DNA of 64,000 nucleotides from Streptomyces katrae. GTDB taxonomy: Bacteria; Actinomycetota; Actinomycetes; Streptomycetales; Streptomycetaceae. The notes below the pieces were generated by a model, which did no database searches, was not told where the DNA came from, and worked only from the letters and a program-made list of their open reading frames with translations. This document shows positions 23,760-31,655 of the stretch, piece by piece (positions within the stretch are counted from its first letter, which is position 1; each line of letters starts with the position of its first letter). The stretch spans positions 5,059,560 to 5,123,559 of the forward strand of contig NZ_CP020042.1 of the NCBI RefSeq assembly GCF_002028425.1, given 5' to 3'. The translations under genes and the position numbers were made by a program.

Positions 23760-25835
23760 CTAGCGGAAGCGGCGGGTCGTGCGGACCGGCTCGCTCGGCG
23801 GGGCGATCTGGAACTGCGGCTCGGAGGCCGGGGCGACCACCTTGCGGGTCCGGCGGCGCGGGGCCGCGGGAGCCTCGTCCACGATCACCACGTCCGGGAT
23901 CGGGGTCGGCGCGGCCTTGCGGGTCGGAACCCGGCGCGGCCGGACCGGAGCCTCGGCGACCGGAGCATCGGCGACCGGGGCGACGGCCGCGGGGGCCTCC
24001 GCCACCGGGGCCTCCGCGACGGCGGCCTTGCGGGTCCGGGTGCGCTTCGGCTGCGCCGGAACCTCCTCGGCCACGACGGCCTCCACGACCGGGGCCTCGG
24101 CGACGGCGGCCTTGCGGGTCCGGGTGCGCTTCGGCTGGGCCGGAGCCTCCTCGGCCACGACCGGGGCCTCCGCGACGGGAGCCTCCACGACCGGCGCCTC
24201 GGCGACGGCCTTGCGGGTCCGGGTACGGCGCTGCTGGACCACCGGCGCCTCCTCGGCCACGACCGGCGCCTCGGCCACGGGGGCCTCGACGACCGGCGCC
24301 GCCACGAGCGGGGCCTCGGCCTCGTTCACCGCGGCGACGGCCGCGGCCGTCAGCCGGGTGCGGCGGCGGCGCGGGCGGCGCGCCTCGTCGGCGGGCGCCT
24401 CGGCGGCCGGGGACGCCACGGCGGCGGCCTCGACCTCGGCGCCCAGCTCCGACCCACCGCGGGTGCGGCGGCGCTGGCGCGGCGTACGGGTCCGGGCGGG
24501 ACGCTCCTCGGCCGGAGCGGCGGCGGCGCGGCCGCCACGGCCACCGCGCCCGCCGGTCTCGCCCAGGTCCTCCAGCTCCTCGGCCTTCAGGCCGGCCCGC
24601 GTGCGCTCGGCGCGCGGCAGGATGCCCTTGGTGCCGGCCGGGATGCCCAGCTCCTCGAAGAGGTGCGGCGAGGTGGAGTACGTCTCGACCGGGTCGTGGA
24701 AGTCCAGCTCCAGCGCCTTGTTGATCAGCTGCCAGCGCGGGATGTCGTCCCAGTCGACCAGGGTGACGGCAGTGCCCTTGTTGCCCGCGCGGCCGGTGCG
24801 GCCCACGCGGTGCAGGAAGGTCTTCTCGTCCTCCGGCGTCTGGTAGTTGATGACGTGCGTGACGCCCTCGACGTCGATGCCGCGCGCGGCGACGTCGGTG
24901 CACACCAGCACGTCGACCTTGCCGTTGCGGAAGGCGCGCAGCGCCTGCTCGCGGGCGCCCTGGCCCAGGTCGCCGTGGACGGCGCCGGAGGCGAAGCCGC
25001 GCCGCTCCAGCTGCTCGGCGATGTCGGCGGCCGTGCGCTTGGTACGGCAGAAGATCATCGCGAGCCCGCGGCCGTCGGCCTGGAGGATGCGGGAGACGAG
25101 CTCCGGCTTGTCCATGTTGTGCGCGCGGAAGACGTGCTGCTTGATGTTGGCGACGGTCGCGCCCTCGCCGTCCTCGGAGACGGCGCGGATGTGCGTCGGC
25201 TGCGACATGTAGCGGCGGGCGAGGCCGATGACGGCGCCCGGCATGGTCGCCGAGAACAGCATCGTCTGGCGCTTGGCCGGCAGCAGGTTCATGATCTTCT
25301 CGACGTCGGGCAGGAAGCCCAGGTCGAGCATCTCGTCGGCCTCGTCCAGGACGAGGGCCTTGACGCGGGACAGGTCGAGCTTCTTCTGCCCGGCCAGGTC
25401 CAGCAGGCGGCCCGGGGTGCCGACGATCACGTCGACGCCCTTCTGGAGCGCCTCGACCTGGGGCTCGTACGCGCGGCCGCCGTATATGGCGAGGACGCGG
25501 ACGTTGCGGACCTTGCCCGCGGTGAGCAGGTCGTTGGTGACCTGGGTGCACAGCTCGCGGGTGGGAACCACCACGAGCGCCTGCGGTGCGTCGGTCAGCT
25601 GCTCGGGCGTGGCCCGGCCGGCCTCGACGTCCGCGGGGACGACGACCCGCTCCAGCAGCGGAAGGCCGAAACCGAGCGTCTTGCCGGTTCCGGTCTTCGC
25701 CTGGCCGATGACGTCCGTGCCGGAGAGGGCGACGGGGAGGGTCATCTCCTGGATCGGGAAGGGGGACACGATGCCGACGGCTTCCAGGGCCTCGGCGGTC
25801 TCGGGGAAGATCCCGAGTTCTCGGAACGTAGTCAG
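23760..25835 (-). CDS. DEAD-box ATP-dependent RNA helicase (RhlE-like)
   Basis: About 691 residues. The helicase core (1-420) shows FPIQEMTLP (Q motif), AKTGTGKT (motif I), PTREL, GTPGRLLDL, DEADEMLD (motif II), SATMP (motif III), CTDVAARGIDV (motif V) and HRVGRTGRAGNKG (motif VI). The tail (about 480-690) has repeated EAPV(V/A)EAPVAEAP runs ending in basic clusters such as PKRTRTRKA. The start is uncertain: the family begins (M)TTFRELG, and here that position is a CTG at 25835 with AGAGG seven bases upstream. An upstream GTG at 26060 would add 75 atypical residues. It is the equivalent of Rv3211. Confidence 0.92.
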   Translation of the reverse strand: MTTFRELGIFPETAEALEAVGIVSPFPIQEMTLPVALSGTDVIGQAKTGTGKTLGFGLPLLERVVVPADVEAGRATPEQLTDAPQALVVVPTRELCTQVTNDLLTAGKVRNVRVLAIYGGRAYEPQVEALQKGVDVIVGTPGRLLDLAGQKKLDLSRVKALVLDEADEMLDLGFLPDVEKIMNLLPAKRQTMLFSATMPGAVIGLARRYMSQPTHIRAVSEDGEGATVANIKQHVFRAHNMDKPELVSRILQADGRGLAMIFCRTKRTAADIAEQLERRGFASGAVHGDLGQGAREQALRAFRNGKVDVLVCTDVAARGIDVEGVTHVINYQTPEDEKTFLHRVGRTGRAGNKGTAVTLVDWDDIPRWQLINKALELDFHDPVETYSTSPHLFEELGIPAGTKGILPRAERTRAGLKAEELEDLGETGGRGGRGGRAAAAPAEERPARTRTPRQRRRTRGGSELGAEVEAAAVASPAAEAPADEARRPRRRRTRLTAAAVAAVNEAEAPLVAAPVVEAPVAEAPVVAEEAPVVQQRRTRTRKAVAEAPVVEAPVAEAPVVAEEAPAQPKRTRTRKAAVAEAPVVEAVVAEEVPAQPKRTRTRKAAVAEAPVAEAPAAVAPVADAPVAEAPVRPRRVPTRKAAPTPIPDVVIVDEAPAAPRRRTRKVVAPASEPQFQIAPPSEPVRTTRRFR

Positions 25836-26235
25836 GGTGCTGCCTCTTCTGTGAGACGCGGCGCGAGGCGGCGAGGGGGGTCCTACCGTGCCGGGCTTGC
25901 GGTACTGCGCCCACCCGGGGTTCGGGCGGGTCGTACGAAGCTGCGCGGGACCACTGCCATCGCTCAGGCTCTCGTGCCGCTGAGGGGGCCCCTCGTGGAG
26001 GCGGTACGCATGTGCGCACTGCCCGCGCCGAGGGCGGTCGGGTGGAGCCGATCGGGCCACCGACCGGGCATCCTCATTCGGATGGCCCGCCGAGTATTCG
26101 GCAGGCGCATTACCACTGTACCCCGGAATCGCGCAGGTGTGTCGGGTGAATTCACCAGGTAAGCGGGTTTACACGGAGCGGGAGCATGGTGGAGTGGTGA
26201 CTTGTCCCGCCTTTCGGCGGGCTATTGTGCGGAGC
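25836..26235. other. Divergent gap helicase / ferritin-like gene
   Basis: No convincing gene is seen in these 400 bp. On the minus strand TACAGT (26120-26115) could be the helicase -10 element, which would give a leader of about 270 nt, as is common for autoregulated RNA helicases. On the plus strand CTTGTC (26201-26206) and TATTGT (26223-26228), 16 bp apart, serve the ferritin-like gene. Confidence 0.4.
26223..26228 (+). promoter_or_regulatory. Leaderless -10 hexamer (TATTGT)
   Basis: TATTGT ends seven bases before the ATG at 26236, with CTTGTC 16 bp further upstream. Confidence 0.5.
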
Positions 26236-26994
26236 ATGTCGACCGTTGAAAACGCATCTCCCGCCGACGAGAACGCCCAGGCCGGGGCGCAGGGCATCGC
26301 CGCCCAGGACTGGGCGACCGCCTCCGCCTCCCCGCAGTACCGGGCCGCCGTCGTGGACCTCCTCGGCGCGCTGGCGTACGGGGAGCTCGCGGCCTTCGAG
26401 CGCCTGGCGGAGGACGCGAAGCTCGCGCCCACCCTCGGCGACAAGGCCGAGCTGGCGAAGATGGCCTCCGCCGAGTTCCACCACTTCGAGCGGCTGCGCG
26501 ACCGGCTCGCCGCGATCGACGCCGAGCCGACGGCCGCGATGGAGCCCTTCGCCAAGGGCGTGGACGACTTCCACCGCCAGACCGCCCCCTCCGACTGGCT
26601 GGAGGGCCTGGTCAAGGCATACGTCGGCGACTCGATCGCCAGCGACTTCTACCGCGAGGTCGCCACCCACCTCGACACCGACACCCGCGCCCTGGTCGTC
26701 GGCGTCCTCGACGACACCGGTCACGGCGGCTTCGCCGTGGAGAAGGTGCGCGCCGCGATCGAGGCCGACCCGCGCGTCGGCGGCCGGCTCGCCCTGTGGG
26801 CGCGCCGCCTGATGGGCGAGGCCCTGTCGCAGGCCCAGCGCGTGGTCGCCGAGCGCGACGCGCTGTCCACCATGCTGGTCGGCGGTGTGGACGGGATGGC
26901 GGCCGGCTTCGACCTGGCGGCCGTCGGCGAGATGTTCACCCGGATCACCAAGGCCCACACCAAGCGCATGGCCGCCCTCGGCCTCGCGGCCTAG
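26236..26994 (+). CDS. Ferritin-like-fold protein
   Basis: 252 residues, nearly all helical. Helices contain spaced Glu and His residues that could bind a di-iron centre: ALAYGELAAFERL (about 49-61), SAEFHHFERLRDRL (about 82-95) and later acidic helices, as in the MiaE-like ferritin superfamily. Its place beside the DEAD-box helicase, facing it divergently, equals Rv3210c/Rv3211. The substrate is unknown. ATG at 26236 is supported by a leaderless promoter hexamer. Confidence 0.82.
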   Translation: MSTVENASPADENAQAGAQGIAAQDWATASASPQYRAAVVDLLGALAYGELAAFERLAEDAKLAPTLGDKAELAKMASAEFHHFERLRDRLAAIDAEPTAAMEPFAKGVDDFHRQTAPSDWLEGLVKAYVGDSIASDFYREVATHLDTDTRALVVGVLDDTGHGGFAVEKVRAAIEADPRVGGRLALWARRLMGEALSQAQRVVAERDALSTMLVGGVDGMAAGFDLAAVGEMFTRITKAHTKRMAALGLAA

Positions 26995-27044
26995 CGCTTG
27001 GCGCTCCGCGGTACGTGGTCCGTCGGCGGCTGGTCGCGCGGTTC

Positions 27045-27069
27045 CCCGCGCCCCTGACGGGGGCGCGGG
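27045..27069. terminator. Hairpin terminator between convergent genes
   Basis: CCCGCGCCCC (27045-27054) pairs with GGGGCGCGGG (27060-27069) around TGACG. It lies after the ferritin-like gene. Confidence 0.65.
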
Positions 27070-27117
27070 AGGACAGCGGTTCAGTCCCGCGCCCCGCCGT
27101 CCTCGGCCCCGCCGCTG

Positions 27118-27420
27118 TCAGCTCCGCGACGGAAGCGAAAACGGAGGGCGGCGCGGACCGCCGCCGCCCCCGGCCGCCGGACGCAGCAGCAGGGACAGCA
27201 CGACGGCCGACACGCCGAGGCCGCCGAGCAGGGTCGCGAACAGCGTGTTGTGCCCCGGCCCCAGCGACATGTGCGTCAGATAGGCCCCGAACAGGGCGCC
27301 GGTCACCCCGCTGACCAGCACCGTTCTGGTGGAGGGCAGTCGTTTGGCGAGTACCCGCACGGCCACGCCCGCGAGGGCGAGGCCCAGCAGACCGGAGCCG
27401 ACGGCCTCCATCAGCATCAT
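27118..27420 (-). CDS. Small integral membrane protein
   Basis: 100 residues with about three hydrophobic helices: MEAVGSGLLGLALAGVAVRVLA, TVLVSGVTGALFGAYLTHMSL and LFATLLGGLGVSAVVLSLLL. The tail is Gly/Arg/Pro-rich. GGGGAG sits eight bases before the ATG at 27420. It is probably the counterpart of the small membrane gene Rv3209 in the mycobacterial block. Function unknown. Confidence 0.8.
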   Translation of the reverse strand: MMLMEAVGSGLLGLALAGVAVRVLAKRLPSTRTVLVSGVTGALFGAYLTHMSLGPGHNTLFATLLGGLGVSAVVLSLLLRPAAGGGGGPRRPPFSLPSRS

Positions 27421-27489
27421 CTGGTCACTCCCCTACGTCAGGGCAAACCGGGTCACTGCGGTCCTACCCGAAGCGGAAGAAGCGGAAAC

Positions 27490-27515
27490 GGCCCGGCGGA
27501 TGCATCCGCCGGGCC
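27490..27515. terminator. Perfect 26-bp palindrome, terminator of DUF3107 gene
   Basis: GGCCCGGCGGA and its exact complement meet at TGCA. It follows the DUF3107 stop codon on the minus strand. Confidence 0.7.
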
Positions 27516-27537
27516 GATCCACTCGTACTCGAGTGCC

Positions 27538-27765
27538 TCAGAGAGCCCCGAAACCGACCTTGCGCTGCGCCGGCTCGCCCAGGTCGACGTACGCCAGACG
27601 GTCGGACGGCACCAGGACCTTGCGGCCCTTGACGTCGGTCAGGCTCAGCAGCGGCGCGGTGCCGGTCAGGGCCTCGGCGACGATGCCCTCCAGCTCCTCG
27701 GCGCTCAGGCCGCTCTCCAGCACGATCTCCCGGGGTGCGTGCTGCACGCCGATCTTGACCTCCAC
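27538..27765 (-). CDS. DUF3107 family protein
   Basis: 75 residues, MEVKIGVQHAPREIVLE at the start and a GEPAQRKVGFGAL end. It is a conserved actinobacterial DUF3107 protein (the Rv3208A/TB9.4 equivalent), small and soluble. In both genera it sits immediately downstream of the TetR gene. Function unknown. Confidence 0.92.
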   Translation of the reverse strand: MEVKIGVQHAPREIVLESGLSAEELEGIVAEALTGTAPLLSLTDVKGRKVLVPSDRLAYVDLGEPAQRKVGFGAL

Positions 27766-27885
27766 GGCTTTGTCCCTCCGACGGTCCGGTTCGCGCGATC
27801 AGCCGCGCCGTACCCGGTCCACATTAGCCCGGTGAGGGGACACGATCGGCTCGCGGCGGACACGCTCGCAGCGAACAACGGCCGG

Positions 27886-28524
27886 TCAGGCCTCCGTGCC
27901 GTGCAACGGGAAACCGGCGATGCCGCGCCAGGCGAGCGAGGTCAGCAGACCCACCGCCGTGTCCCGGGCGACCGGGCTCTCGCTCGACAGCCAGTACCGG
28001 GCCACGACCTGCGAGACCCCGCCCAGGCCCACGGCCAGCAGCATCGACTCGTCCTTCGACAGCCCCGTGTCCTCGGCGATCACGTCCGAGATGGCCTCCG
28101 CGCACTGCAGCGACACCCGGTCGACGCGCTCGCGCACCGCCGGCTCGTTCGTCAGGTCCGACTCGAACACCAGCCGGAACGCGCCACCCTCGTCCTCCAC
28201 GTACGCGAAGTAGGCGTCCATCGTCGCCGCCACGCGCAGCTTGTTGTCACTGGTGGACTCCAGCGCCCCGCGCACCGCCTGCAGCAGGTTCTCGCAGTGC
28301 TGGTCCAGCAGCGCCAGGTAGAGGTCGAGCTTGCCGGGGAAGTGCTGGTACAGCACCGGCTTGCTGACGCCCGCCCGCTCCGCGATGTCGTCCATCGCCG
28401 CGGCGTGGTAACCCTGCGCGACGAACACCTCCTGGGCAGCGCCCAGCAACTGGTTGCGCCGGGCACGGCGCGGCAGCCGCGTACCCCGCGGACGCGCTGC
28501 CTCGGTCTGCTCGATGGCTGTCAC
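27886..28524 (-). CDS. TetR-family transcriptional regulator
   Basis: 212 residues. The N-terminal helix-turn-helix is NQLLGAAQEVFVAQGYHAAAMDDIAERAGVSKPVLYQHFPGKLDLYLALLDQH (about 24-76), followed by a helical ligand-binding domain. GTG at 28524 is selected because GGGAGG lies four to five bases upstream. It is the equivalent of Rv3208. A perfect palindrome TTCGGTAACCGAA 60 bp upstream is a likely autoregulatory operator. The ligand is not predictable. Confidence 0.92.
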   Translation of the reverse strand: MTAIEQTEAARPRGTRLPRRARRNQLLGAAQEVFVAQGYHAAAMDDIAERAGVSKPVLYQHFPGKLDLYLALLDQHCENLLQAVRGALESTSDNKLRVAATMDAYFAYVEDEGGAFRLVFESDLTNEPAVRERVDRVSLQCAEAISDVIAEDTGLSKDESMLLAVGLGGVSQVVARYWLSSESPVARDTAVGLLTSLAWRGIAGFPLHGTEA

Positions 28525-28583
28525 GCCGCCTCCCACTTTCTCTAAGAACACAGTGCGCTCTGCGCCGCGCCGCCATCGTACTT

Positions 28584-28596
28584 TTCGGTAACCGAA
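28584..28596. promoter_or_regulatory. Candidate TetR operator TTCGGTAACCGAA
   Basis: A perfect 13-bp palindrome (TTCGGT-A-ACCGAA) lies 60 bp upstream of the TetR gene start, in its likely promoter. Confidence 0.5.
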
Positions 28597-28681
28597 TCTG
28601 GTGGGTTCAAGCCGGGTTTTCTCGCTGTGCGGACGGCCTGGACGCACCCCGGACATGCTGGTCAGCGCCTGGCAGATGCTG

Positions 28682-28897
28682 TCAGCGGTAGTCCTCCTCG
28701 TCCAGGGGCACGACCCGGGCCTGCTCCGCGGCGTCGGCTTCAGGGGCGTCGTCCCGGTCCGCGCCGGTGAGCGGGTCGTCCTCCTCCTGCTGGACGTCGG
28801 TGAGCTGCTCGGCGGCATCCGCCTCCGGAGCCTCGGCGCCGATCGGTTCCGCGAACCGTCCCCGGAAGCTGTCCGGTTCGCCAGGGTCGACAGTCAT
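28682..28897 (-). CDS. Small acidic hypothetical protein
   Basis: 71 residues, very acidic (many Asp/Glu), beginning MTVDPGEPDSFRGRF and ending PLDEEDYR. GAGGGGAG lies five bases before the ATG at 28897, which supports translation. The DAPEADAAEQ motif occurs twice in slightly different form. Probably intrinsically disordered; no family recognised. Confidence 0.65.
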   Translation of the reverse strand: MTVDPGEPDSFRGRFAEPIGAEAPEADAAEQLTDVQQEEDDPLTGADRDDAPEADAAEQARVVPLDEEDYR

Positions 28898-29016
28898 TCC
28901 ACTCCCCTCGCCTTCGCTCGTCCTCCTCTGAGCCTAGGAGGATCGGCAGCCCGCCGCCAGGCGGTCCTGTGACCGCCAACACAAGGCAACGCCGGGGGGT
29001 GAGCGTGATCGTCTCG

Positions 29017-29022
29017 TAACAT
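29017..29022 (+). promoter_or_regulatory. Leaderless -10 hexamer (TAACAT)
   Basis: TAACAT ends six bases before the ATG at 29029, and no ribosome-binding site precedes that ATG. Confidence 0.5.
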
Positions 29023-29028
29023 TGGCCC

Positions 29029-30024
29029 ATGTCTTCGACCGAGCTGCCGGGCGTACGGTCCACCGCCGAGCCGACCTCCCAGGTGGGAGCCGTCCGGGTG
29101 GCCGAAGGGGAGGGCCTGCGCACCGTCGCGCTGCCGGGCCTGGAGATGAACGTACGTTTCCGGCCACCGCTGCGGGAGGGTCTGCCGCCCGCGCTGTTCG
29201 TGCACGGCCTCGGCGGCTCCTCCCAGAACTGGTCCGCGCTCATGGAGCAGCTCGCCGACAGCGTCGACGGCGAAGCGGTCGACCTGCCCGGCTTCGGCTG
29301 GTCCCCGCCGCCCGCCGACCGCGACTACTCGGTCACCGCCCTGGCCCGCGCCGTCATCCGCCACCTCGACGCCGCCGGCCGCGGCCCCGTGCACCTGTTC
29401 GGCAACTCCCTCGGCGGCGCCGTCTCCACCCGCGTGGCCGCCGTCCGCCCCGACCTCGTACGCACCCTCACGCTGGTCTCGCCCGCACTGCCCGAGTTGC
29501 GCGTGCAGAGCTCGGCCGTGCCCACCGCCCTGCTCGCCCTGCCCGGCGTGCCCGCCCTCTTCGGGCGCCTCACCCGGCACCTGACGGCCGAACAGCGCAC
29601 CCGGGGGGTGACGGACCTCTGTTACGGAGACCCCTCACGGGTGACACCGGAAGGCTTCGCCCACGCCGTCGAGGAGATGGAACGGCGCCTGGCCCTGCCG
29701 TACTTCTGGGAGGCGATGAGCCGCTCCTCGCGCGGGATCGTCGACGCCTACACCCTCGGCGGGCAACACGGACTGTGGCGCCAGGCGCAGCGCGTGCTCG
29801 CGCCCACCCTGCTGGTCTACGGTGGCCGCGACCAACTGGTCTCGTACCGTATGGCGCGCAAGGCCGCCGCGGCCTTCCGGGGTTCGCGGCTGCTGACCCT
29901 GCCCGAGGCCGGGCACGTGGCGATGATGGAGTACCCCGAGGTGGTGGCCGCCGCCTTCCGGGAGCTGCTGCGCGACACCGCCGCCGGGGACACCGACCGA
30001 TATACCGCAGACGGCAAGGGCTGA
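29029..30024 (+). CDS. Alpha/beta hydrolase
   Basis: 331 residues. The fold is clear: oxyanion HGLGGSSQNW (about 59-68), nucleophile elbow GNSLGG (Ser at about 126), acid in YGGRDQLVSYR, and catalytic His in EAGHVAMMEYPE. No signal peptide. The substrate is unknown; the sequence resembles C-C bond hydrolases and lipases of actinobacteria. It ends four bases before the start of the DUF3152 gene, so the two form an operon. Confidence 0.88.
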   Translation: MSSTELPGVRSTAEPTSQVGAVRVAEGEGLRTVALPGLEMNVRFRPPLREGLPPALFVHGLGGSSQNWSALMEQLADSVDGEAVDLPGFGWSPPPADRDYSVTALARAVIRHLDAAGRGPVHLFGNSLGGAVSTRVAAVRPDLVRTLTLVSPALPELRVQSSAVPTALLALPGVPALFGRLTRHLTAEQRTRGVTDLCYGDPSRVTPEGFAHAVEEMERRLALPYFWEAMSRSSRGIVDAYTLGGQHGLWRQAQRVLAPTLLVYGGRDQLVSYRMARKAAAAFRGSRLLTLPEAGHVAMMEYPEVVAAAFRELLRDTAAGDTDRYTADGKG

Positions 30025-30028
30025 GCAC

Positions 30029-31405
30029 GTGGGACGACATAGTCGCAAGACCCCCGCAGCCGCGCCCGCGCCGTCGCCGTCACCGTACGAGCCCGGCCCG
30101 GACGGGCTGTACGACCCCGGGCCCCACGAACCCGCGCCGCACGAACCCGCCCCGCACGAACCCGCGCCGCACGCTGCCGCCCCGTACGAACCCGCCCCGT
30201 ACGAACCCGCCGGGTACGGCGAGCCGCGCGGGCGGCGGCGGGCCGCCGAGCCCACCGTCGTCCACCAGGGCGCCGTCCCGCCCTCCGTCCGCCCCGCCGG
30301 CCACCCCGAGCAGCGTGAGCCGGGCGGCGCCTGGGGCGCCGACCCGGCCCCCGCCGTCCGTTACGCAGACCGGCGCGGGGCCCACCGCGCCGCGGCGCCC
30401 ACCGCGCCCGCGCCCCGGGACGCCGCCGCCCCGGCCTTCGCGACCCCCGCGGCCGGCTTCCCCCGCATCACCGAGGAGCCCACGGCCCCCGCCGTCGACG
30501 CCGTCACCTCCACCGGCTCGCACCGCCGCGTACCCGGCCCCCGCACCCCCGCAGCGCCCGGCGCGGACCGGCCCGGGACCGCCCGCGGCACGCGGGTGCG
30601 CCTCTACACCGGGGCCGCCGCCCTGGCCGTCACCGCCGCGCTCGCCGTGGTCGTCGCCGGCCAGGTCACCACCGAGGGCGGCCCGGCCGCCTCCGGCGCG
30701 CACGCCGCCGGCGACGACGCCCCCCAGCGGGCCGCCGGCGACAAGACCGCCTCCCGCTCCGACGGCCGCCCCACCCCCGCCTCCCCGCCGCCCGCACAGC
30801 CCGCGACGTACGAACAGCAGATGGCGCAGCAGCTGCCCATCGACGCCAGACTCACCGGCCCGGGCACCTTCGACACCGTTCCCGGCGTCGCCAAGGCGCC
30901 GGGCAAGGGCAAGGTCGTGCGCTACCGGGTCGACGTGGAACAGGGCCTCGGCATGGACCCGCAGCTCTTCGCGGAAGCCGTGCAGCGCACCCTCAACGAC
31001 CCGCGCAGCTGGGCCCACGACGGGGAGATGACCTTCGAGCGGGTGCCCGAGGGCAAGGCCGACTTCGTCATCACCCTGGCCAGCCCCGGCACCACCGGCG
31101 CATGGTGCGCCAAGTCCGGACTGGACACCACGATCGACAACGTCTCCTGTGACTCCGCCAGCACCGAACGCGTGATGATCAACGCCTTCCGGTGGGGACA
31201 GGGCTCACCGACCTACGGCGCCGACCAGATGCTCGCCTACCGGCAGATGCTCATCAACCACGAGGTCGGCCACCGCCTCGGACACGGGCACGTGAGCTGC
31301 ACGAAGCCGGGCTCGCTCGCGCCGATCATGCAGCAGCAGACGAAGTCCCTCGACATCGACAACATTCACTGCCTTCCCAACCCCTGGGTATATCCGGGGA
31401 ATTGA
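30029..31405 (+). CDS. DUF3152 protein with metzincin-type zinc motif
   Basis: 458 residues. The cytoplasmic N-terminus (1-185) is disordered and has pentapeptide repeats of the PHEPA/PYEPA type. One membrane helix follows (LYTGAAALAVTAALAVVVAGQV, about 191-212). The extracellular C-terminal domain (about 265-458) carries NHEVGHRLGHGH, an HExxHxxGxxH zinc site, with two cysteine pairs that may be disulphides. The domain is DUF3152, and the mycobacterial counterpart is Rv3207c. Protease activity is inferred from the zinc motif only. Confidence 0.88.
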   Translation: MGRHSRKTPAAAPAPSPSPYEPGPDGLYDPGPHEPAPHEPAPHEPAPHAAAPYEPAPYEPAGYGEPRGRRRAAEPTVVHQGAVPPSVRPAGHPEQREPGGAWGADPAPAVRYADRRGAHRAAAPTAPAPRDAAAPAFATPAAGFPRITEEPTAPAVDAVTSTGSHRRVPGPRTPAAPGADRPGTARGTRVRLYTGAAALAVTAALAVVVAGQVTTEGGPAASGAHAAGDDAPQRAAGDKTASRSDGRPTPASPPPAQPATYEQQMAQQLPIDARLTGPGTFDTVPGVAKAPGKGKVVRYRVDVEQGLGMDPQLFAEAVQRTLNDPRSWAHDGEMTFERVPEGKADFVITLASPGTTGAWCAKSGLDTTIDNVSCDSASTERVMINAFRWGQGSPTYGADQMLAYRQMLINHEVGHRLGHGHVSCTKPGSLAPIMQQQTKSLDIDNIHCLPNPWVYPGN

Positions 31406-31547
31406 CCGCACCCGGCGGGGAAATGGCCGGTGCGCCGCGCGGGCAGCCGTCCGGTGACCGGCAGCGGTTCTCCGCACGTCCCGCCGAGGCCTTTCCTAGC
31501 GCGCTCGAACGCGAACCGTACGGGAAAGTTACGACTCTTCACCCCTT

Positions 31548-31585
31548 CCGGTGGCGCGACGGACAACCGTCCGTCGCGCCACCGG
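31548..31585. terminator. Perfect 17-bp hairpin after the DUF3152 gene
   Basis: Positions 31548-31564 (CCGGTGGCGCGACGGAC) pair perfectly with 31569-31585 around AACC. It separates the conserved core genes from the glycosyltransferase operon. The rest of the 250-bp gap (31406-31655) shows nothing else recognisable. Confidence 0.7.
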
Positions 31586-31655
31586 TGTATCCGCTTGAGT
31601 TCTCCCGCGGCGGGTCACCGGACCTACGGCGACCGCCAGGAACGGGAGAACGGGG

